A stretch of 64,000 nt of DNA. It comes from Cytobacillus oceanisediminis (lineage in GTDB: Bacteria > Bacillota > Bacilli > Bacillales > Cytobacillaceae). Both the position numbers and the translations under genes were made by a program. Location: the NCBI RefSeq assembly GCF_004366035.1, contig NZ_SOEE01000007.1, positions 248,001 through 312,000 of the forward strand, in the 5' to 3' direction. The notes beneath the pieces are model-generated. The model searched no databases and was not told the DNA's origin. It worked only from the letters and a program-made list of their open reading frames with translations. This document shows, piece after piece, positions 58,912-64,000 of this stretch (within the stretch, counting starts at the first letter, position 1; every line of letters starts with the position of its first letter).

Positions 58912-59639
58912 TGGGATTCCATCCTTTTGTTCAATTTGTCAGAGGTATTCAAGGTAAACTTCAAACGAATATGTTTGGTGGGATGAATGGTCAAAATCCA
59001 CAGCAAATGGCTTTTATAAGGCAAATGCAGAGGGAACTGGAGAATACCGATTCTATGGCTATTCCATTCGGAAATTTGAATGTTGCTGTCTTTGATATTG
59101 AAACAACTGGATTTTATCCGTATAAAGGGGATCAGATTATATCGATTGGTGCGGTTAAAATTATTAAAGGGAAAGTCAGTGAAGACAGTTTTTATTCACT
59201 TGTCCGTTTTGAAAAGCCACTTTCAAACGAAATTAAGGAGCTGACGGGTTTATCTGAAGCTGTTTTAGAAAAAGCTCCTCCACTCTCGGAAGTGTTGATT
59301 AGCTTCCTTGAATTTGTGAAGGATATGCCGCTTGTAGCCCATCATGCGAATCACGAAAAAAGCTTTATGCAGCACAGCTGCTGGAAGCTATTCCGTACGC
59401 CATTCAAGTATAGGATATTAGATACTTCCTTCCTATACAGAATAGCTGATCCTAATAAATCATTCTGGAGATTAGAAGACCTTTGTGAATTTTATAGCAT
59501 CCCTGTTAAAGACCGACATCATGCGCTGGGGGATGCAAAGCTTACAGCTCTCTTATGGTGCCGATTGATCGAGGAAGTTCATAAATTAGGATGCTCCAAC
59601 TTAAAAGAGGTTTACGAACGTATAGCAAGGTTTAACTAA
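58911..59639 (+). CDS. DEDDh 3'-5' exonuclease (PolIII epsilon-like)
   Basis: 242 residues from an ATG overlapping the previous stop (TGATG), so translation is coupled. After an N-terminal 50-residue extension (MFGGMNGQNPQQMAFIRQMQREL), the exonuclease motifs are AVFDIETTGFYP (D62, E64), MPLVAHHANHEKSF, and DRHHALGDAKLTALLW (H and D of ExoIII). It degrades single-stranded nucleic acid from the 3' end. Pairing with a DUF294 nucleotidyltransferase recurs in bacteria, but the joint function is not established. Confidence 0.88.
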   Translation: MGFHPFVQFVRGIQGKLQTNMFGGMNGQNPQQMAFIRQMQRELENTDSMAIPFGNLNVAVFDIETTGFYPYKGDQIISIGAVKIIKGKVSEDSFYSLVRFEKPLSNEIKELTGLSEAVLEKAPPLSEVLISFLEFVKDMPLVAHHANHEKSFMQHSCWKLFRTPFKYRILDTSFLYRIADPNKSFWRLEDLCEFYSIPVKDRHHALGDAKLTALLWCRLIEEVHKLGCSNLKEVYERIARFN

Positions 59640-59693
59640 GAAGAAAATGGCCTAACACTGCCAAAGTTTGCGTGTAAATCAATAGATAAGTTA

Positions 59694-59721
59694 AAGCCCC
59701 AATCACTATGAGATTGGGGCA
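59694..59721. terminator. Hairpin between exonuclease and coiled-coil genes
   Basis: GCCCCAATC/GATTGGGGC around ACTATGA. It is only followed by AAATTTG, so termination may be weak. Confidence 0.6.
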
Positions 59722-59767
59722 AATTTGTTATTCCTAAGGCTCACAGCAAAAAGCACAATGTTCTCCC

Positions 59768-60100
59768 TTAGAATTCCCCGTCAAAAGGAGTAAAAGGGAT
59801 GTTAAGTCTATTCTCAACTGCTCTTAGCCTTTGGTTCAGCCGATTAAGCCTTCGTGTATGGCGGTCAACGGTCTGGTTCAGCATTTTAACCTGGTCAGCC
59901 AAATTTACCAGCTGCCTGTTCAGCCGTGTAATCTCTCTGGATTGGTCCTGATTTTGCCTTTCTAAAGCTGTAACCCTTCTTTCGAGCTGCTGTGGCTGTC
60001 TGTCAGAATCATATTGTTCGAACTGCTGAAATTCATATTCAGGGGTGAAGTGGGCTGCTGGCTGAGGAAGATAACCTTGATAATAGCCATATGGATACAT
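59768..60100 (-). CDS. Coiled-coil protein, unknown function (possibly spore-related)
   Basis: 110 residues. A Tyr/Pro/Gln-rich head ([30 protein letters not shown]) precedes a long heptad-repeat coiled coil (about 38-98: [61 protein letters not shown]). No Cys. AAGGAGAG precedes the ATG. CATAAAGTA at 60141-60149 (minus) is an exact sigma-K-type -10 but without a matching AC. The Tyr-rich head resembles coat proteins; the function is unknown. Confidence 0.7.
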   Translation of the reverse strand: MYPYGYYQGYLPQPAAHFTPEYEFQQFEQYDSDRQPQQLERRVTALERQNQDQSREITRLNRQLVNLADQVKMLNQTVDRHTRRLNRLNQRLRAVENRLNIPFTPFDGEF

Positions 60101-60256
60101 TGGGCACTCTCCTTATATGCAAATATCCTAAAACTCCTTATACTTTATGCATAAATGGGCGGAGAGACACGGCATATGCCTATTTTAATTGCCTGCTGCT
60201 AATTTGTGATCGGTATCATCATAGAAGGGAAGGTCTTTAAACAGCCGCATCTGTTT

Positions 60257-60493
60257 TTACATGAAGGGGGGGACGCCTTTGCTGATTTCTGAAACAAGGG
60301 AAGTGAGTGATTGCATCTGCTGGTCATCGAGGTCAAAAGCAATTTTGATCTTATTTTCAAGATCAGCTGTTACTCTTCTCTTGCCTACCTCAACCAGAGC
60401 TATTAGAGAGAAGCTGCAGCTGACAACTCTTGCGAAATCACGCTGTGTCATATTATAGCTTTTTCTGATTAGCTTAATAATTTCTTTGTTCAT
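60257..60493 (-). CDS. Small XRE-family helix-turn-helix regulator
   Basis: 78 residues: MNKEIIKLIRKSYNMTQRDFARVVSCSFSLIALVEVGKRRVTADLENKIKIAFDLDDQQMQSLTSLVSEI. The HTH_3 fold spans about residues 5-58, with the recognition helix near SFSLIALVEVGKRRV. AAGGATGA precedes the ATG. An inverted repeat brackets its own promoter, suggesting autoregulation. No toxin partner lies beside it. Confidence 0.82.
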   Translation of the reverse strand: MNKEIIKLIRKSYNMTQRDFARVVSCSFSLIALVEVGKRRVTADLENKIKIAFDLDDQQMQSLTSLVSEISKGVPPFM

Positions 60494-60550
60494 TCATATT
60501 CATCCTTTAAAAATTCTCCCTATTTTATCAGGGCAAGATTTTTTTAGTCT

Positions 60551-60589
60551 TATAGCTATTAAATTAGCATTGTGCTATAGGTTTGTCAA
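60551..60589 (-). promoter_or_regulatory. Promoter of the HTH gene with flanking TATAGC/GCTATA repeat
   Basis: Minus-strand TTGACA (60589-60584), 17 bp, TAATTT (60566-60561). TATAGC (60551-60556) and GCTATA (60574-60579) form an inverted repeat, one arm in the spacer and one near +1. Confidence 0.5.
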
Positions 60590-60685
60590 AGTAATTTAAT
60601 TACAATGGAAAAGCAGGTTAATAGATTGGCTGCAGGTATAATTACTAAAATAAGGGGATAAAAAGGAGTTTGAAGGGAGCTTTGC

Positions 60686-61252
60686 GTGTTGAATATACTT
60701 TGGGATTTTGACGGCACTTTGTTTGATACATACCCAGCTTACACAGCGATTTTCAGGGAAGTAATGGGGGATGAAAAGATCTCGGAAGATGAGATTTTTT
60801 GGCAGTTAAAGGTTTCATTCAGCGATGCATTTGAACATTTCAGCTTAAATGATGAACAAATTAAAGCAATCAGGAAGATGGCGAGACAGCTCCAGCCCGA
60901 AGATTTAACGCCTTTTCCTGGGGTTGAGCATGTATTAAAGCAGGCTGATAAGAATGTTATTATGACTCATAAGGAAAGAGATGATGTTCTATCTATATTG
61001 AAGTTCCATAATTTAGATGGATACTTTACCGATATGGTAGCAGGAGATGACGGCTATCCCCGCAAGCCTCACACCGCTTCATATGAATTTCTGCATGAGA
61101 AGCATAAAGTGGATTTAGCAATTGGAGACAGGGAAATAGACATTCTGCCGGCAAAGGACCTTGGCATAAGGACTTGCCTCTTTCAGAATAATACTCCAGG
61201 AGCAGATTACTATTTGAGTCACTATAGGGATTTTAATAAGATAATAAAATAG
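60686..61252 (+). CDS. HAD-superfamily phosphatase (subfamily IA)
   Basis: 188 residues. Motif I is LWDFDGTLFDTYPAY with nucleophile D7 and D9. The cap region (YTAIFREVMGDEKISEDEIFWQLKVSFSDAFEHF) is followed by motif II (NVIMTHKERD), K in YPRKPHTASYEF and motif IV AIGDREIDILPAKDLG. Similar to phosphoglycolate-phosphatase-like proteins; the substrate is unknown. It starts at GTG (or the adjacent TTG) after GAAGGGAG. Stands alone. Confidence 0.85.
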   Translation: MLNILWDFDGTLFDTYPAYTAIFREVMGDEKISEDEIFWQLKVSFSDAFEHFSLNDEQIKAIRKMARQLQPEDLTPFPGVEHVLKQADKNVIMTHKERDDVLSILKFHNLDGYFTDMVAGDDGYPRKPHTASYEFLHEKHKVDLAIGDREIDILPAKDLGIRTCLFQNNTPGADYYLSHYRDFNKIIK

Positions 61253-61302
61253 AGCATTCATAGAAAATATGCTACTGGCTAATATGATGGAAGCATACAA
61301 TA

Positions 61303-61340
61303 AAAGACGCCTGGCACGTTATTCGATGCCAGGCGTCTTG
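61303..61340 (-). terminator. Terminator of the general-stress operon
   Basis: AAGACGCCTGGC/GCCAGGCGTCTT around a 12-nt loop. On the minus strand it is followed by TTATTG-type sequence. Confidence 0.8.
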
Positions 61341-61342
61341 GT

Positions 61343-61765
61343 TTATAAATCAAGTGTTCTTGTAGAATTTTCCTTTATGTTCATCAGTGTTATTTTATCC
61401 GGGTTAATTTCAAGAACAATTAAATTGGAATCGTTTGGACCATCGAACCATGGTTCCATATTTTCATTCCATAGTTTTTCTTTTAAATCATCCGAATCAT
61501 TAATAGAAGCGGTTCCTTCAATTTCTACATAGGAATCACCAAACCCTTCACCTTCATATCCTGCTAAGATATGAACGTTTGGGTTGGCTTTAATTTCATC
61601 TGCTTTATCTGTCTGAATGCTGGTGGGTGTAAACAAGGTAAGATTATCGTTAAAAAATGTCATGTAGCGCGAATATGGTTTGTTGTTTTTTACGGTAGAA
61701 AGGGTGCCTATTTTGCTGTTTTCCAATACATTCATGATTTCTTCCTTTAGGTTATTTTGACTCAT
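61343..61765 (-). CDS. Pyridoxamine 5'-phosphate oxidase-like general stress protein
   Basis: 140 residues of the split-barrel flavin-binding fold: IGTLSTVKNNKPYSRYMTFFNDNLTLFTPTSIQTDKADEIKANPNVHILAGYEGEGFGDSYVEIEGTASI, then LIVLEINPDKITLMN. It resembles B. subtilis YdaG/GSP26-type proteins, which are sigma-B-dependent; the substrate is unknown. AAGGCAGGAGG-type site before the ATG. Third gene of a small operon headed by a sigma-B-type promoter, 15 bp after the preceding gene. Confidence 0.87.
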   Translation of the reverse strand: MSQNNLKEEIMNVLENSKIGTLSTVKNNKPYSRYMTFFNDNLTLFTPTSIQTDKADEIKANPNVHILAGYEGEGFGDSYVEIEGTASINDSDDLKEKLWNENMEPWFDGPNDSNLIVLEINPDKITLMNIKENSTRTLDL

Positions 61766-61780
61766 ACCCTCCTGCCTTTC

Positions 61781-62047
61781 TTATGTCCTTGTTCCATCGT
61801 CATATTTATCGCCAAACAGCTTTTTCTTTTTTATCGTTTCAAAGTCAGCTTTGTACTTTTCCTCTGTAGAAGAGCTGCTCTTAATTTTTGAGCCGTTTTT
61901 TTCTTCTTCTTTTTCCTGTTTTAAGTCTTCCACTGGGATAGGATCTACATTCTTCTCACTTTCATACTTGTCAAATAAACTTTCTTTTTCGGTTTTATAT
62001 TGTTCGGGGTTATCCATCTTTCCATCCTGAATGTTTTTGTCAGCCAT
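61781..62047 (-). CDS. Hydrophilic, disordered small protein (88 aa)
   Basis: 88 residues beginning MADKNIQDGKMDNPEQYKTEKESLFDKYESEKNVDPIP, almost entirely Lys/Glu/Asp/Ser, with no hydrophobic core. The ATG at 62047 is used because AAGGAGG is 9 nt away; an ATG nine bases upstream abuts that site. The opening MADK-x-K resembles its neighbour at 62062. Possibly a stress-protective disordered protein; no family recognised. Confidence 0.66.
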   Translation of the reverse strand: MADKNIQDGKMDNPEQYKTEKESLFDKYESEKNVDPIPVEDLKQEKEEEKNGSKIKSSSSTEEKYKADFETIKKKKLFGDKYDDGTRT

Positions 62048-62061
62048 TTTAGACATCCTCC

Positions 62062-62184
62062 TTAATTCCGCTGTTCTTCCTGAGGTTTTTCAGGCTCTCT
62101 TTGGGGCTCAATATCATTGTTGTCTTCTTTCTTTTTTTCTTGTTCTATAGAATTATTTTTTTCTGACTTGTATTTATCTGCCAT
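62062..62184 (-). CDS. Tiny hydrophilic protein (40 aa) first in the stress operon
   Basis: 40 residues: MADKYKSEKNNSIEQEKKKE then DNNDIEPQREPEKPQEEQRN. Highly charged and disordered. AAAGGAGG lies 9 nt before the ATG and its end overlaps the ribosome site region of the next gene. A sigma-B-type promoter lies 33 bp upstream. Its MADK start and composition suggest it is a paralogue of the next gene. Confidence 0.6.
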   Translation of the reverse strand: MADKYKSEKNNSIEQEKKKEDNNDIEPQREPEKPQEEQRN

Positions 62185-62216
62185 CGTAAAAAACCTCCTT
62201 TAACTGTTAGTATTCA

Positions 62217-62241
62217 TTACCCGCTTCATGAAGAGTAAAAC
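62217..62241 (-). promoter_or_regulatory. Sigma-B-type promoter
   Basis: Minus-strand GTTTTA (62241-62236), 13 bp, GGGTAA (62222-62217), against the consensus GTTTAA-N12-15-GGGTAT. Confidence 0.65.
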
Positions 62242-62343
62242 GTAACGGGACAGATATCCAGAGTGCGGGGCTAACCGAAAAGAAAGACAGACAACAACTG
62301 AAATCTGAAAAAAGGGGATTGAGCTGAAGGTTATCAGCCAATT

Positions 62344-62386
62344 AAAAAATGCACCTTCACTCTTGTGAATGAGGTGCATTTTTACA
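62344..62386 (-). terminator. Terminator of cstA
   Basis: AAAAATGCACCT/AGGTGCATTTTT arms around a 14-nt region; the T-run is on the minus strand. Confidence 0.9.
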
Positions 62387-62387
62387 G

Positions 62388-63824
62388 TTAAGCCGCTGTT
62401 AAGCTGGTACTATTTTTGCCAAGCTGTCTATGTTTTATTATCTGGTAAACATACCACACTGCAATTGCAAGTGTAATGACTGAACCGATAATCATCGACA
62501 ATTGATAATCCATCTGAAAGCCTTCGGGTGCATAGAAAATATACGTGGATACTACACCAGTCATAAACAATGCAGGCACACCGCAAATCCAGTGAAATTT
62601 CTTATTTTTCAAGAGATACATCGTGGCGGTCCAAAGCATGACTGCAGCTGTAACCTGATTTGTCCACCCAACATATCTCCATAAGAAAGAGTAATCGATT
62701 GTTGCAAGGTATAAAGTTGGAAGAGCCACTGGCAAAGTGGTGATGACAACCTTCCATCTTCCATCTATTTTCATAAAAGAGGACAGCGATTCAGCCAGCA
62801 TCATTCTTGAAGAGCGGAGAGCTGTATCACCGGTTGTAATCGGGAGAATAATAACGCCAAAAATAGCAAGTATCCCACCGAATGTACCTAGGAGGCTGCT
62901 CGAGATTTCATTAACAACTCCAGCTGGGCCTCCAGCAGCTAAGGCTTCCTGCAGACCTCCTGTTCCCCCGAAAAAGGTCATGCCCGCTGCAGCCCAGATT
63001 AAAGCGATTATTCCTTCTCCAATCATTGCTCCATAGAATACCTTTCTTCCGTCGCTTTCCTTTTTCAGTGTGCGTGAGACAATCGGACTTTGTGTTGAAT
63101 GAAATCCAGAAATGGCACCACAGGAAATGGTGACCATCAGTAAAGGCCAGATAGGAAGCTCTCCGGGATGATAGTTAGAAAGCGTTACATTCGGTATGGA
63201 TTTTTCGCTGAAAAGCAATGCGACTGCAATGGATACAGCCATAAAAATTAAAATTGCTCCGAGAAAAGGATAAATTTTTCCGATAATCCGGTTTACAGGC
63301 AACACAGCTGCCAGGATAAAGTAAGCAAAAATAATGAACAATGAAGCCATAAAACTTAATGGTGTTAAGCTGGAAATAAGCTGTGCGGGTCCAGCGGTAA
63401 ATGCAGCGGCAACCAGTACCATTAAGAGAATAGAAAAAATATTAATGGCTGTTTTGGCCGGTTTTCCTAAATATCTGCCAACAATAGAGGGAAATTGCTC
63501 ACCTTTATGCCTCAAAGAGAGCATCCCTGAAAAATAATCATGAACGGCACCGGCAAAAATGGAACCGGCCACTATCCAGATAAAAGCAACTGGTCCATAT
63601 AAAGCCCCCATGATAGCACCGAAAATCGGCCCCAGTCCTGCAATATTCAATAATTGGATCAGGCTGCCTTTCCACCAGCTCATTGGAGCATAGTCCATTC
63701 CGTCATTTTCTGTGTATGCCGGTGTTGGGATACTGTCATTTATACCAAAGATTTTCTCTACTAATTTCGAATAAGTGGCATATCCTGCCACCAGCAAAAC
63801 AATCGATCCTAAAAAAGTCACCAT
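62388..63824 (-). CDS. cstA: Carbon starvation protein CstA-like transporter (pyruvate/peptide)
   Basis: 478 residues from the ATG at 63824 after AGGAGGC; the frame is open upstream without a site. About 13-14 helices. CstA blocks: YTENDGMDYAPMSWWKGSLIQLLNIAGLGPIFGAIMGALYGPVAFIWIVAGSIFAGAVHDYFSGMLSLRHKGEQFPSIVGRYLG, ISCGAISGFHSTQSPIVSRTLKKESDGRKVFYGAMIGEGIIALIWAAAG and TGDTALRSSRMMLAESL. Family members take up pyruvate in E. coli. A cre-like site at 63951-63964 suits catabolite control. Confidence 0.92.
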   Translation of the reverse strand: MVTFLGSIVLLVAGYATYSKLVEKIFGINDSIPTPAYTENDGMDYAPMSWWKGSLIQLLNIAGLGPIFGAIMGALYGPVAFIWIVAGSIFAGAVHDYFSGMLSLRHKGEQFPSIVGRYLGKPAKTAINIFSILLMVLVAAAFTAGPAQLISSLTPLSFMASLFIIFAYFILAAVLPVNRIIGKIYPFLGAILIFMAVSIAVALLFSEKSIPNVTLSNYHPGELPIWPLLMVTISCGAISGFHSTQSPIVSRTLKKESDGRKVFYGAMIGEGIIALIWAAAGMTFFGGTGGLQEALAAGGPAGVVNEISSSLLGTFGGILAIFGVIILPITTGDTALRSSRMMLAESLSSFMKIDGRWKVVITTLPVALPTLYLATIDYSFLWRYVGWTNQVTAAVMLWTATMYLLKNKKFHWICGVPALFMTGVVSTYIFYAPEGFQMDYQLSMIIGSVITLAIAVWYVYQIIKHRQLGKNSTSLTAA

Positions 63825-64000
63825 GTAATATGCCTCCTGTTGTAAATGAATTGTATGTAAAGTCTGAAACTTATGAATATGTGGAATATTGTACAAGCAA
63901 AATAGAAGGAAAAGCAAGTCTATTTCAGAAAAAAGATATTTTCCGATAATAAATAACGCTTACATTTTTCAGAGAGTAAAAAAAGAGAAGAAAAATAATG
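63825..64000 (-). other. Upstream region of cstA
   Basis: The last 176 bases hold only the cre-like site at 63951-63964 and AT-rich sequence. No further gene is complete before the window ends. Confidence 0.45.
63951..63964 (-). promoter_or_regulatory. cre-like CcpA site
   Basis: Minus-strand TGTAAGCGTTATTT matches TGWAAnCGnTnWCA except at the last two positions. Confidence 0.45.

Noticed and set aside
60257..60493. Antitoxin of a toxin-antitoxin pair
   Set aside because: No small partner gene lies in the same orientation next to the HTH gene.

Overview
The window looks like the chromosome of a low-GC, endospore-forming Bacillaceae (Bacillus/Cytobacillus/Mesobacillus type). It has AGGAGG ribosome sites, sigma-A, sigma-B and sigma-K type promoters, spore-coat, SpoVA, SASP and SpoVIF genes, and gene order following the B. 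subtilis app-yjbA-trpS-opp-yjbC-spx-mecA-coiA-pepF-yjbH...yjcH segment. It is mostly backbone, with no prophage, IS element or CRISPR array. All identifications come from reading the sequence; no database search was run.

Layout. 1-2.8 kb: end of an oligopeptide ABC transporter (appB partial, appC), a small membrane-protein gene that looks frameshifted, and yjbA. 2.8-4.2 kb: trpS with a T-box leader. 4.4-10.4 kb: the oppABCDF operon with its own sigma-A promoter and a long leader. 10.4-18.4 kb: a secreted DUF4015 hydrolase, yjbC, spx, mecA, coiA and pepF. 18.4-20.2 kb: yizD, the RoxS/RsaE regulatory RNA with a Rex-like box, and the yjbI-spxH operon. 20.3-25.8 kb: cwlQ, yjbK, yjbL, the small alarmone synthetase yjbM, nadK, yjbO and prpE. 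26-30.3 kb: mgtE, yjbQ and FapR-box-controlled fabI.

30.4-35.4 kb is a sporulation island: cotO, a CotY/CotZ coat protein, a DUF1360 protein, two tiny late-spore proteins, a YhcN-like lipoprotein-spoVAC-spoVAD-spoVAE operon and spoVIF. 35.4-41.1 kb: the UvrD-type helicase yjcD, a DUF421 protein and yjcF-yjcG-yjcH. 41.3-44.9 kb: a TAXI-type TRAP transporter operon. 45-49.1 kb: lipoproteins, a LexA-box-controlled WYL-like protein, tRNA-Val(GAC) and proline dehydrogenase. 49.1-50 kb: a decay zone with two pseudogenes. 50.3-54.8 kb: an accessory catabolic operon (RpiR regulator, YjiH transporter, GNAT acyltransferase, N-succinylamino-acid racemase) behind a duplicated promoter.

54.9-59.6 kb: a CtaA-like heme A synthase with an Fnr-like box, small spore proteins, and an ammonium transporter with twin TnrA/GlnR boxes followed by a DUF294 nucleotidyltransferase and a DEDDh exonuclease. 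60-64 kb: a coiled-coil protein, a probably autoregulated HTH protein, a HAD phosphatase, a sigma-B-type general-stress operon and cstA.

Themes: peptide uptake (app, opp, PepF); Spx proteostasis and redox control in one neighbourhood (spx, mecA, spxH, RoxS); late spore assembly and DPA channel genes; nitrogen, D-amino-acid and TRAP uptake. The observations most worth checking are the amtB-DUF294-exonuclease set that lacks a PII gene, the LexA-controlled WYL-like protein, the racemase operon, the duplicated promoter and a compact three-way-junction element after oppF.
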